NCBI GenBank assembly: GCA_037074615.1 | Contig: CM073538.1 | Location: 23,771,068 to 23,835,067, forward strand | Origin: Leucaena leucocephala | Taxonomy: Eukaryota; Streptophyta; Magnoliopsida; Fabales; Fabaceae | Direction of reading: 5' to 3' | DNA length: 64,000 bases | Part shown: one piece after another, positions 11,030-23,015 of the stretch | Layout of the letters: the number at the start of each line of letters is the position of its first letter | Position numbering within the stretch: the stretch's first letter is position 1 | Translations under genes and position numbers: made by a program | The notes under the pieces: generated by a model | What the model saw: only the letters and a program-made list of their open reading frames with translations | Database searches by the model: none | Told to the model about the DNA's origin: nothing

Positions 11030-14000
11030 TACGCACATTCACCTTAAAAAAACAGAGCACACAGAGAAATACGATCAACACCCACGACCCATGTTCCTTC
11101 CTGATCAGCAACATACAGAATCGAACACCCCAAGCGTTCACCATCAAGGAATTTCAAAACACCACAGCTTTAGATTCTAACAGATTGAACTCATATCTCA
11201 GCCAGTTTACCGCAACAGAGCACGACTTGTACCAAACACATTTCCAAATGAAAACTAGATTTCAAATTCTTAAGCATTATTACTTAATCACTAAGTGATT
11301 TCATCTCAGAGCCCCCCACACAGCAGAACCAGTGAACAGTGAAGAAGCAAACCTTTGAACCTCTGCGACAACGGCCTCCTCCTCTCGAAGAAAAACAACA
11401 GCAGCAATGGTGAGTTTGCACAACACAACGGCAACGAAGATAGGTGAACCCGACAACAGAGAGTTTTAGCAACGTCGACCGCCAAGCACTCCTACCTCCT
11501 GCGATGCTCCCCCGAATTCCCTTCTCGCTTCATTTATTACCAAGCGGTACCTTCAGACGATGGGACAATTCCAAAGGCGACAACACGACAGGAGAAATTG
11601 GGGGAGCACGGCATCGATTTCCTATCACGTGAAGCATCGTTACTGCTCTCTCTGGCTCTTTGCATCTGTGTCGCCGTTGATTTCGGAGAAAAATGGAGAA
11701 AAGGGGGGTACGGTTTAGCAGAAAAAAATAGGGAAGGGTCATTTCATGCTGCAGAGAGAAAGAAAGAAAAAACAAATATCCCTTGTTACAGCTCTCAGGG
11801 TTCGAACTCGGCACCTCAGAGTATAACTCCCTTTGCTTAACCACACAACTGACCTGTACATATTGAAATTTTCTGCATCAAATATATATAACCCTTTGTT
11901 AAATTAATTTTTATCTATTAAATTTTTCAGGCCATAACAAGAACCAACAAAGGCACTGCTAATAAAAGTTTTAAACATAAAAATTAAGATAAACCACATA
12001 CTAAAAAGGATAAATCCTCCTCACATTATTGCATACAGCGTGCATCCTAGTGACCAAACATCAGTCCTCTCATCTATATCTGCATGGCTTGGGCAATCCC
12101 ATAGCTCAGGAGCTCGGAAAGGAGCAGAGCAATGTTCAGCTGCCCATTCCTACAAGAGGAAAATAGAAATTCATGAAAACAAAAATCGGCAGCACAGAAA
12201 ATTATACAAGCTAGATATGACTGTTAAAACACTTGGCTCCACTATATTTGGAAAACTTTACCAAAACAGCATACTTAATTAAGGAATTAGTACTGTCACA
12301 ATAAAAGCCTTAGCTAAGAAATTGATTACCTTTTCATATAAATTTTGAAAAAACTATTATGAGATTAAAGGTTGGGTTGAGCTATTTTGATTGTATTTTA
12401 TAGTTTCTGAACTTAGAATTATAAGTTGATTACTTCACATGAGTAAGGTGCCTAAGATAAGGCGCTCTCTTCAATGAGGTTCCCAAAGGTGATTTGAGAG
12501 GAGCTGAACATTTTTAGCTGTCTAGCCTCAGTGCCTAGGCGAGCACCTTTGACTACATTTATACCTGATTGGCTTCATATCCCTATTTCTGGTAAACCCA
12601 CCCTACCTTAAATTTCTCTGCAATGAGATGCTAGAAACCCCTATCCTGATGAAATATAAGATTATTTTCCTAAACTTTTTCTCCTAGAATACTTTGAACA
12701 GTACAGATTAACTTCTTTATAAACTTCTTTCTGATCTCTTTTCTTGGAAGAAAATAGCGCAAGCCACTTAAATATTATAATATAGAAGGATGTGGACTGT
12801 TTTTTATTTGGAGAAGCCCATTGAATGGGAAGTTAAAAGATTAGGATTTGTATGACAAATATACATAGAATTGAAATCTAAATGAATGGAAATTTTGATG
12901 TGTCATCATGTTTCATATTTGGGTCTTGCTTTTTTGTGAGGAACTAACACTGCACAGAATAATATGTATGAAAAAGAAAGAAGGAGGTGGGAGAGACTAT
13001 TGATATAGTCTTGAAAACTTGCACCTGCAACTGTAGACCCTATGATCGGGAGAAAATTTGCCGCGGCAGGTCGAGCACTACCAAAATCCATGAGTATGGC
13101 AAGAGATGGTTGTACTTTACTGCATGTTATTACCGCATTACCAGGTTTGACATCATTATGTGCATGCGGAGGATCCATAGCTTGAGTCCTGCAGCAAGCT
13201 GTTGAGTTCATTTTACATGGTTAAAGCCTCTTAGCACATTTAAGCAATTAGTGAGTTTAGAATAAATGACAAGCACTGAGATATCACAAAATCCTATTAG
13301 AAAAATCACAATAAAAATGAATGTAATAAATTTCTAACTAAATTTTATCTCAGCTACTACTTTCTGGTGAAAATCTCTGGCATATTTATTTTGAAACACT
13401 CCATCTCCAACTAGTCAGACTGTAAACAAATTGCAATGTGCTGAAAATTGAGTTGCTTAACACCAAATAGAAGTTGAAAGGTTCCCGGAAGAAAATATAA
13501 GACAAATACATTACTAAGAGATGGTTCATTTTACCTGCTGAAATATGTCAAGCACATCTGACGTGGAAAAGAACTCTTTCTTGGCTTTCATAGTTTGGGC
13601 AATGTCAAGCAATGTTCCATCCAAATGAACAGGAAATAACAAGTATGCTTCATGGTTCCAAGATGTTTCTTTAGTTGGCTGCCAACAAAAAGCACTTCTT
13701 CTACATAAATATAAAATCAAGAGTATAGAAACAAGTGAAATAAACCCAAAACAGCAACGAATTAAAAAAGTAATATTAAGCATTCCTAATTAACCAGGTA
13801 CTCTCTGTTTCCAGGCTATGAAGTGGATGAGAGGATAGACAATAGTTAAACTACAATAGCATAATGACATTCCAGACTGCATTGATTGGGAATTGTAGCA
13901 TACAATCCATATCATAACATTATTGTACATAATTCTAACTAGTAATGTAATGCCTGATGCAGTTTAAGGACAATTTTAAGCCCTTTTTTTGTTATATGCC

Positions 14001-15287
14001 TCCAGGCTCAGGCTCAAACTTAAGCATGAAATTCAACCAAACCAACAGCTCTGTTATTTAGGCGATTTTGAAGGCTAACCTCATATAAAGGAAAGGAGTA
14101 ATTGTTGACTGCAATTACTTATTACCTTGACAGAAATGATTGCATGATCAAGAAGTGGAAGCAAATTAGGATGACTGAAGAGTGATGAAACATGGATCTC
14201 TTCCTTCACTAACTCCAGCTGTTCATTGTTTTGAATGAGGACCTTTTTCATAGCATAAGTTCCATCGTCTACAAACAAATGCACAGCAGATAGTAAGATA
14301 CAAAGTCTTCTTTTCAAGTGATAACAAAGGAAAATTCTATGACTTAAAACGTGAAAATAGGAATATCATATGGCAATAATGAGAAAAATCATGGTGTAGT
14401 TATCATCATTGTATGATTGAAAGGGCCACAGATCTCATCCATCAGTATACATGTCTATCATGCATAGACAGTTTCATAGAAATGGGTATGAAATTAATAG
14501 AATTATAGATCTAAGCCGGAATATCAGAAACTTTATACTAGATATTCTTTAGATTTGTCTATGCTGCAGCCATTTTAGTTTCAAAATAACATATTACGTA
14601 AGAAATCAATTACTTACCCCACCTCAGAAATGTTGTTAAAAGAACAAATAGATGCAAAGCCATCTCAGACTAAATAATAATTGCACAACACAATGGTATA
14701 GCTCGAAAATAAGATAGATAACATAGAAGGCGCATTCATATGACCCAAAAAAGCTCTTTTAAGAAAACAAATTCATAACCTAAAGCAATGGCATAAGTTA
14801 TTTCTTAGAAGGCCACAAGTATGGTGATGCACTTCCAGATTTCAATCAAATCAACCCCAGATCACAAAATTCTACATTTGAAACGGCAATGCGTGCGGGT
14901 GAAGAAGGAAGAAATCTTACCGGAAACATGGGAAGAGTCTTTGAGCTTCTTAGAGAGACCACAGCCAGCTAAGGCGGGAGAGGAGTCGGTGAGCACCTCC
15001 TTCACCAAGTAGACGTAGGAAAAGGCACCTTCGCCCAGCTGCCTCCCGATGCGGAATCGGTTATCGTTGATCCACACATCGGTGCCACCGTTTACGTTGT
15101 CATACAATGCATTCAACCCAGAAAACGAGCACCCCATCTTTTTCTTCTTCTTCTCCTCCTCCTCCTCCTCCTTGTACTGTGTTTTCTTACTCTCGTTCTA
15201 GGACTCTGCCTTTAATGTGGCTGTGAAAACCAAATGAAATCAGGTGTTTTAAAGAGACCTGATTTCACGTCAATTGTGTGTGTAAGA

Positions 15288-15628
15288 TGGTATGAACCAA
15301 ACTCTCCTACTCACTTTTCCTCGCAAGAATCTCGTAAAGATAGTAACTAGAAGCCAAGAGGATCTCTGCTGAATATAGTTTTTATTTTCTCTGCCGTAGG
15401 ATTAATCGGCTAAAGGTATATATAGACGCATAGCAGAACTAAATCTCCCCACATTATCGGGAAGCATGCCCACAACAACCTAAAAGAGAGCATAATGGAT
15501 TTACACAACTATCCACTAACATAGTGGGTTTAAAATACTAAATAAAGTAAATGATTAATGAAGCTACTTAATCAGATTATGTATTTCCCTTCTTGTGCCT
15601 CCTGTGACAAGTGATGTGTTACCTATCA
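15288..15628 (-). repeat. 3' LTR of the Ty3/gypsy element
   Basis: On the minus strand it runs TGATAGGT to TTCATACCA. It is collinear, without gaps, with the copy at 19960-20300. The left target duplication TAAGA directly adjoins it. This LTR lies about 150 bp from the kinase ATG at 15137, so any transcript leaving it on the minus strand would run into the kinase locus. Confidence 0.93.
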
Positions 15629-15659
15629 ATATCTTTCCCTTCAAAAATCGCCTTGTCCT

Positions 15660-18600
15660 CAAGGTGGAAGGCTGAAAATTACTTCTGTAAGAGGTCATAG
15701 TCTTCCCAACTAGACTCCTCTGTGGAGCGGCCTCTTCGTTGGATCAACAGTTCCAAGAATATCCCTTTCCAACGATGTGTGAGCACTTTCTCTGGTTGTA
15801 AAATTATTTCAAAATCATCATTGATAGGTAAAGGTGTAGGAGGGTTGGCTGGCTCAACCCCATGGGCTAGCCTTAGAAGTGAAACATGGAAGATTAGGTG
15901 CACTTTGGAGTCTAGAGGGAATGCCAGTTCATACGCGATAGGTCCCACCTTTCGTGTGATCATGTAGGGGCCAAAGAAAAGTGGAAAAAGTTTGGAATAA
16001 CATTAGTGTGAGAGTGACCTCTGTCGAAATGGCTAAATTTGAAGGAAGACATCATCACCTACTGTAAACATAACTTCCTGATGGTTTTGGTCAACGTAGG
16101 CCTTCATTCGGTCTTGCATCTTCTTCAGGTTTATTTTTAACGACAGCAACATATCATCTCGTATTTCTAGCTGAGAGGCCAGCTCTTCAATATAGGTCTC
16201 CCCTTTGATGAAGGGCATAAGTGGAGGTGCATCGTGGCCATACGCTGCTTTAAAAGGGGAGATTCTGGTCGAAGTGTGGTAGCTTGTATTAAAGGAGTAC
16301 TCAGCCCAGCAGAAGAATTTGCTCCAAGTAGGCAGCTGCTCATGAGCGAAACATCTTAAGTAAGCCTCAAGGGATTGGTTGACTACTTTTATTTGTTTGT
16401 TTATCCATCCGTCTGAGGGTGATAAGCAGTACTCATCCGAAGGCGGGTGCTACTTAATTTAAATAACTCTTGCCAAAAAGTGCTTAGAAAGAGGGGATCC
16501 CTATCTGAGATAATTGATCGAGGTATGTCGTGGAGGCGAACAATGTCCTCACAGAAGCAAGTGGCCGCCATTTTTGCCTTATAAAGGTGGCTCAGGGGAA
16601 TAAAAGGATGTATTTACTTAACCGATCCACCACCACGAGAATAGTGTCGTACCCTCCTAATTTGGAAGGCCCACGATGAAATCAACTAAGATGTCTTCCC
16701 ATATTTGCTTTGGGGGAGGAATAAGTTGTAATAACCCTGCCGGAGTCAATGTTTCATATTTGTTCTTCTGACATGTGAAACATTGTTAGATCGTCAACTT
16801 GACATCTGCTCTCATATGGGGCCAAAAGAAGGTACTGGAGAGTCATTTAAGAGTTTTGAGGAACCCTCCGTGACCCCCTAAAGGAGAGATGTGGGCCTCT
16901 TTGATCAATTTAGCTCGAATTGGAGAGCTTCGAGGGATGACTAGTCAATCCTGAAAATACAATCTTCCTTGGGCAAGTGTGAACCCTGGCTTGGAATGGG
17001 GATCCTCCATTAAGGCACGTACTATAGTTGCTGTGAAAAGGGTCACTTAAAGCAACTTCTTCAAGTTCCATGAAGTCTAGTGGCACACGCACTACTAAAT
17101 GTAAGAAGTTTGCTTGATGAGGGGGCTTGGAAAGTGCGTCAACTCCTACATTTTCTTTAACTCCCTTGTATACAATGTGAAAATCAAACGGAAGAAGTTT
17201 GATGAGCAAGCCTTGCTGGGAGTTGGTGAGTACTCGCTGGTCGAGAAGGTATTTAAGACTCTGGTGATCTGTCTTGACTATAAAGTGTCATCCAAGCAAG
17301 TAATGGCTCCAGTGTTGGAGGGCTAGCACTAAGGCCAACAGCTCATGATCATAAGCAGATTTGTACCTGTTAGAAAACGATAGCCCTTTGCTGAAATATG
17401 CTACCGGGTACTCGTGTTGGAACAAAATTGCCCCAATCCTTTCTTTAGAAGCGTCACATTCTACTACAAAATTAGCAGCAAAATCGGTAGTTTTAATGTT
17501 GGTGCTATCACCAATGCTTCTTTAAGATTGTCAAATGTCGTTTGTGCTTTGGTAGACCATTTAAAGACATTCTTCTTGGTAAGGTCAGTCATTGGTCGGG
17601 CAAGGATGCCGTAATTTTGAACAAAATGGCTACAGTATCCAGTCAGTCCTAAAAATACGCGAAGTTTCTTGATGTTGTAAGGTACTAGCCACTCCTTTAT
17701 AGCCTCAATCTTCTCGTAATTAGTGGCTACCCCTTCCGCTGAAATTCGGTGCCCCAGAAAAGATACCTTAGGCTTGCCCAGTTCACACTTCTTAAGATTT
17801 GCATGAAATAAGTGGTGCTGTAATGCCCCGATAATAACCCAAACGTGCTCTTCATGTTCCCTTGTTGTCTTGCTGTAAATCAAAATGTTGTCAAAGAACA
17901 CTAAAACAAATTGTCGTAAGTAAGGTCAGAAAAGGTCATTCATAGTTGCCTGAAAAGTGGCAAGGGCATTAGTGAGTCCGAAGGGCATGACCACATACTC
18001 GTAATGGCCACCATGGGTTCTAAATGTTGTTTTGGGAATATCAAAAGCTAGAACTCATATTTGGCGGTACCCTGAGTAGAGGTCGATCTTGGAAAAGTGG
18101 GTAGCACCATGTAATTCATTAATTAGTTCGTCAATATTAGGAATGGGGTACTTATCTGGAATGGTAATTTTGTTGAGAGCCCGATAATCTACACACACCC
18201 GCCATGAGTCATCTTTCCTTTTTACTAGCAGAACGGGACTTGCAAATGGAATTGAGCTAGATCAGATTAATCCCTTGTGTAAGAGTTCCTCTACATGTTG
18301 CTCTATTTCATTTTTCTGGTAGTACGGGTAGCGATAAGGCCATAAGTTCAAAGGAGCTGCTCCTGGTAGTAGTGGGATGGCATGTTGATACGTGCGGCAA
18401 GGAGGAAGAGAGTTGGGCTCCTCAAACGCAGTTTCAAATTCCTTCAATATTTCTGACAATTCAGAGCTCTCTGATGGGTTACTATTTTCATCCACTTGTA
18501 TTGGTGTCATATACTTAAGAGTTGCCCTAGAGTCTTTGTTAGCTACCCCTACAATTTGTACTTCTTACCATTCATCCAAAAAGTTAAAAATATCTCATTC

Positions 18601-19930
18601 CAGTTAGCTTGAACAGTGTTGAGTGAAGCAAGCCATTTAATTCCTAAGACTACATTAAATCCAGGCAGTGAAAAGGGATAAAAGTCTTGTCGAATAGTCA
18701 AACCTGGAAGTTGAATATCAACCTCCTTACATATTTGATAACAACGAACAATGTTACCGTTTCCAACTTGAACTCTGAATATGGAAATGGTAGTAGTCGG
18801 TAGGTTCATGTCACGCACTAATTCTTCCGCTATAAAATTATGTGTAGAGACGCTCTCTACCAACAGTAATACTTCTCTGCTCCTAATTAAACCTCCTAGT
18901 TTCATGGTGGTCGATATAGGTTTACCTAAGATGGCATTGAAGGAGACTTCAGCCAATACGTGTTCTTCTTCATCGTCCTCCATCACATTTTCAGTCGGCT
19001 CTATTATGGGAGCACCGCCGTCATCCATTTCTAAGAGCAAAAGGGAAAAGGAGTTGCAATGGTGGCCTGGTCTGAAAGGGTCATCGTATCAAAAGCAGAG
19101 CCCTTTGTCCCTTCTTTGTTGCCTAGTCAGATCCCAGCCATTTTGCCGTGAACGATGACGAGTTCCTTCATGCACTGTATTGGGTCGTTGTTGAGGCAGG
19201 TATGAACCGGTATAACTAGACCAATTTTGGCCCATAACGGAACTGGGTTTGGACCCACGACTAACCCGGTTAACCTCTCTATATCTTGGGCAAGACTTGA
19301 AGCTTGATATACCGTCTTCAACTTGTGCAAGTGGACCTTGGACCATAACTCCTCCTTCAACCCATTCAGGAACACGCTGAGAAGACAGTGATCTGGCCAA
19401 TTAGTCACACAAGCCATCCTCTGAGCCCATTCCATTCTGTACTTCATTCAAAAATTTGGGCGGCCCATAGTGCTCATTCAGGATCTTCACTAACTCTTCC
19501 CAATAGAGCAGAGTCTGCTCTGTGTTAACCCATGAAAGCAAATCCAATGCATCATCCTCAAAATACATGGCCGCTATTTCCACCTTATCATCTTCTGGCA
19601 TTTGGTAGTACTTGAAGAATTTCTCTGCCTTTCATATCCACCCACGCGGGTCGCCCCCGCTGTACTTAGGAAATTCTATCTTGGCATAAGGTACTCGGGC
19701 CTTTTAGTATGCTTCTCCTTCGTTGTCTGAATTATCCCCCTAGTGCCTTAGTTGTTTTCTCACTGAGTTACTTTTGGCTTGAACTTCCAGGGACACCACT
19801 TTGTCCCTTAGCTCCTCCAACATATCAAGTTTGGCTGCTATAACAGCAGTGGGTCCCTTCCCGCAGTTTGAATGCTCCCTTGGTTGTTGTTGGGGTCAAG
19901 ATTTCCCAGCTGCAGCGGACGATGAACGTG
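15660..19930 (-). pseudogene. Retrotransposon gag-pol remnant
   Basis: Broken coding region of the Ty3/gypsy element, read right to left. A gag segment is at about 19400-19750 (AAMYFEDDALDLLSWVNTE). A retropepsin-like protease is at 18549-19040, where the usual DSGST triad region reads VESVSTHNFI. Reverse transcriptase is spread over about 17460-18510, with the catalytic box reading FFDNILIYSK instead of the usual F(V)DD. RNase H follows (KENVGVDALSKPP near 17150). Integrase has a zinc-finger end (TCQKNKY) and core (DFIVGL, VVVDRLSKY) near 16630-16780. The C-terminal part at 15679-15963 includes AYELAFP, FHVSLL and ESSWEDYDLL. Frames change repeatedly and both active-site boxes are altered, so it is inactive. 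Confidence 0.88.
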
Positions 19931-19959
19931 TCTGGACTAACCTAGCTTTGATACCAAAT

Positions 19960-20300
19960 TAGTATGAACCAAACTCTCCTACTCACTTTTCCTCATAAGA
20001 ATCTCGTAAAGATAGTAACTAGAAGTCAAGAGGATCTCTGCTGAATATAGTTTTTATTTTCTCTAGCTTAGTATTAATCGGCTAAAAGTATATATAGATG
20101 CATAGCAGAACTGAATCTCCCTACATTATCGGGAAGCATGCCCACAACAACCTAAAATAGAGCATGATGGATTTACCTAACTATCCACTAACATAGTAGG
20201 TTTAAAATACTAAATAAATTAAATGATTAATGAAGCTATTTAATCAGATTATGTATTTCCCTTCTTGTGCCTCCTATGATAAGTGATGCGGTACCTATCA
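19960..20300 (-). repeat. 5' LTR of the Ty3/gypsy element
   Basis: Matches the 3' LTR along its whole 341 bp with about 25 substitutions and no gaps by eye. Its inner end reads TA where the other copy has TG on the plus strand, a single decayed terminal base. The primer-binding site follows 3 nt inside. Confidence 0.93.
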
Positions 20301-20305
20301 TAAGA

Positions 20306-23015
20306 GATTCTTTTTCTTTTTTCTTTTTTTAACAATTAGCTTCCTTCTTTCGGTGTCGGGTTTCTTACGACTTTCATTCTCAATTCTTGACCGAACACGT
20401 TTGATCTTGGTACCCCGCCATTATGGCTCGGGAGAACTATAAAGCCATATTTATTATTCATCTTCGTAAACCACAACTACTTAAATCGCTTAAATCATGC
20501 AAGATTAAAGTATTGATATAAATTAATTACAAATAATAAATATGTTAAAATCATAATTATTTTTTAAAATATATTTTTATTTATGAGGATGATAATAGAG
20601 AAAAAAGATGAGTAGAAAAAAAGATAAAAAAATGAGTGTAAAAAAAAAGATATAGATATGTAATTAAAGATAAAAAATGTACGTTAAATTTTTAGCTAAA
20701 ACACAATTGTTCCTTATATATATATATGACTACACATATAAAAGAATATTTGGACTTTTTATTAAAAATATTTTTTTTTTCAAAAGTCGAAAATAGGATG
20801 TATATATAATTGGTTAGAAATCCTCTTTATCATAATTATAAATAATGTAATTCATCTCACATTTTGTGAAATATAGAAAATTTGCTAAAAGAAATTCAGT
20901 AAAATTTATTGTCTAAATCTAAAATTTGTTTAATAACACAAGTGTAATATATGTTTAGTGTGTAAAACTAAAAATATTTACACATAAATATATATTATAT
21001 ATAGTTAAAAACTAGTTAAACCCACTAAAAATATTATACTAACCCAAAAATTTGGGTTTACTTTTAGGTAATAAATTTTACAATCAAATTTTTTTCACTC
21101 TTTAAAATATATGGAGCGTTTATATATTATGCATTTTTAGAGTGATTAGCAGTTATATTATATCCACATAATATATCATATAAAAGTAAAATCGAGGTTT
21201 TGAGAATTCCTACAATTTGGCTAGTGCTCCACGGTACATTTTTGTTGTGACGTGTATATTTTAAGTAGAAGAAATTTTCATAAATCTACCACTCATACAG
21301 CTTTACTCAAATTTGTCATCAATATAAATTTATATTTACCATATTTGGGGCAATTTCTTTCTATTTGAATCAATTACAATCATTTGCCAGTCGATTTATA
21401 TGAATTACATCATTTTTTAATTGGCTTTTAAACCCCTAAATAAGCATCATCACATCAATTATCAATGTAATTTCGGACACTTAAAAACCCAAAAGAAACT
21501 TTAACCCTATAGAAATTTTGATACACGGGAATTAGGCATAATAAGAGAAATTAGGGGTGAAAGGATACTTTAGGAAACAAAAAGCACTCTTGGCTAATTA
21601 GGTGAGGTATGGGATTTGAGACTTTATTAGGAAGTGGAGTCACAAATACTATATTTCAACATTTACTTTCAATTTTGCCTCCTATAATACATGCTGATTT
21701 TGATATTATGATTTAGAATGCTACTTCAACTAAATTATTCCCCAATAAAAGTGTTTATTTCTTAATAGAATAGAATGAAGAAAATAATTATAATCCCTTA
21801 TATAAAGACATATAAAAATAGTTAGAGATTGAGTGAATTAGAATATTTATATAGATAGCTTTTGACAATAGGTTTTTCACTAATATATTTAGAAGTAAGT
21901 GGTTATCGTAGTCTTCTCCTTGTCCAAGTTGCAATGATGAGGATGAGGATATTTTATATATATGGAAGGATTACGTTTAGGCTAAGAGACTATAAAAAGA
22001 TCTCATTCAGTCAAGTACAATGCAAAAATCTTTTGGAAAGGAATGGAGTGGGTATGTGACTATTGGACGTTTCTCCAGCAAGCCCAATATGTGGTTTATA
22101 TTGGTTCATGCAACTAGACCTTTGCAATAACCGCGTTATTTTGAGTAATAAATAGTTCTGTATCACTTAAGCGAAATATTAATTTTAAACTTTAATATAT
22201 ATAAAAAAAATTTGTTTGAAAACTGACCTACTATAACTAGATATATGATAAAAGTCAAATCCAGATATAGTCGAGTAAAACTCCAATGAACCGGGTGAGC
22301 AATAAAAATAAAAGCTAAAACTTCGTATGACAAGTGGGCTTATGTGGAGTGTCAAAATGGGCTATTGGATCAAAGGAATTGTGGGATTCTGGAGGGAGAA
22401 GAATGGACTGGTTAAACAATCATGGACGTTCTTCTCGTTGATTTGTGGATTGAAGGACAACTGCAGCAAGTTTGGGTTTTGATGTCCATTGATTTTTCTC
22501 TTACAAGTCTCGGCAGTTTATGGTCTAAAAAGACAACTTATCTTAAATTTTTGTTTTACTTTCCGCTTTTATACTGATCCTTGAGATCAAGGATCTCTTG
22601 TTGGGCGGAGTATATTGATACGTGGGAATTAGGCACAGCAAGGGGAATTAGGGGTAAAAGGGTATTTTAGATAAATGATTCAATGATTATTCATAGGGTC
22701 CGAGTGTAATGGGGAAGTTTTGAGAATGAATATTTGGTATTTTAACACTTTATCCCCTTTCCCGCTAACAAGTTCATTTTCTAGAAAAGATGAAGAAATG
22801 GACGATTAACAGAAATCAAAGAAATTCAACCACCACTATCAAAGGAAACAACCTCAAGAAATAAAACTAATCCAACTCATCAAGAGGAAAAAAAAATGAA
22901 ATAAAAGGAGGGAAAATATGCTTGAGATTTCTTGCATATTCTTTTCCCCGCCACTTTAACCATCTATATAAAAAATAGCGATATAGAAGCGGATTCTGAC
23001 GTCATCAATTGACTT
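20306..23015. other. Intergenic AT-rich region with LTR-element remnants
   Basis: The first bases continue the old kinase promoter interrupted by the retrotransposon. About 20500-21480 is AT-rich with no recognisable content. Two related direct repeats starting near 21520 and 22614 are listed separately. No gene seen. Confidence 0.5.
21519..22780 (+). mobile_element. Degenerate LTR-retrotransposon remnant
   Basis: Sequences starting TGATACACGGGAATTAGGCA (21520) and TGATACGTGGGAATTAGGCA (22615) share about 60 bp, then drift apart with gaps, as old LTR ends would. Directly before the second copy is TTGTTGGGCGGAGTAT, which looks like the purine-rich tract that precedes a 3' LTR. The stretch between holds no intact coding frame. 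I infer an internally deleted element or two nested fragments. The family and outer ends are not resolved. Confidence 0.45.

Larger units (their letters stand above)
8376..11939. mobile_element. Probable solo LTR (3.6 kb) inside the last kinase intron
   Basis: The block starts TGTCACGTCC and ends GGCCATAACA, imperfect inverted ends of the TG...CA kind. It is flanked by AGAAG (8371-8375) and AGAAC (11940-11944), a possible 5-bp target duplication with one mismatch. Near its end is a phrase around 11800-11850 (GTTCGAACTCGGCACCTCAG followed by CTTAACCAC) of a type common in long plant LTRs. No gag or pol fragment is present, so a solo LTR left by recombination fits best. The length suits the long LTRs of Tekay/Del-type Ty3 elements. 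It contains two tandem repeats, listed separately. Neither strand has a convincing gene. The boundaries are inferred and the clade is a guess. Confidence 0.5.
7659..15137 (-). pseudogene. STK16-like Ser/Thr protein kinase (NAK family), disrupted
   Basis: Six exons reconstruct a plant homologue of serine/threonine kinase 16: 14921-15137, 14126-14268, 13535-13678, 13025-13198, 12025-12149 and 7659-7884. The N-terminus MGCSFSG suits myristoylation and palmitoylation. Then come the glycine loop GRQLGEGAFSYVYLV, VAIK-type lysine YAMKKVLI, catalytic loop AHNDVKPGN, DFGSARP, and EWAAEHCSAPFRAPELWD. Lesions: in exon 4 the frame breaks after LAAGLK, where the expected HMHS-like residues are missing, and again after SARPA. 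A TAG lies at about 13041-13043 within that exon. In exon 6 a TAA at 7803-7805 replaces the lysine of the family motif NAQ(I/V)KWP, 47 codons before the normal stop. Splice sites still look usable. The last intron is 4.1 kb because of an inserted repeat, and an LTR element lies just upstream. Introns are retained, so this is not a processed copy. Assembly errors could explain some lesions but hardly four. A truncated kinase might still be made. Confidence 0.85.
15288..20300 (-). mobile_element. Full-length Ty3/gypsy LTR retrotransposon (Reina-like), decayed
   Basis: A 5.0-kb element on the minus strand. LTRs of equal length, 341 bp, lie at 15288-15628 and 19960-20300. The 5-bp target duplication TAAGA is perfect (15283-15287 and 20301-20305). 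A primer site matching initiator tRNA-Met (TGGTATCAAAGC on the minus strand, 19945-19956) sits 3 nt inside the 5' LTR. A purine tract (GAAGGGAAAGA, about 15632-15642) precedes the 3' LTR. The internal region carries gag, protease, reverse transcriptase, RNase H and integrase remnants in that order. Integrase after reverse transcriptase makes it Ty3/gypsy, and the short LTRs and 5-kb size suit the Reina clade. By hand count the LTRs differ at about 25 of 341 sites, so the insertion is not recent. It lies in the promoter of the kinase locus, in the same orientation. Confidence 0.95.

Noticed and set aside
10872..11147. Cysteine-rich minus-strand frame that could suggest a small secreted Cys-rich peptide
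   Set aside because: The cysteines come from translating a 46-bp tandem repeat; there is no signal peptide or gene context.
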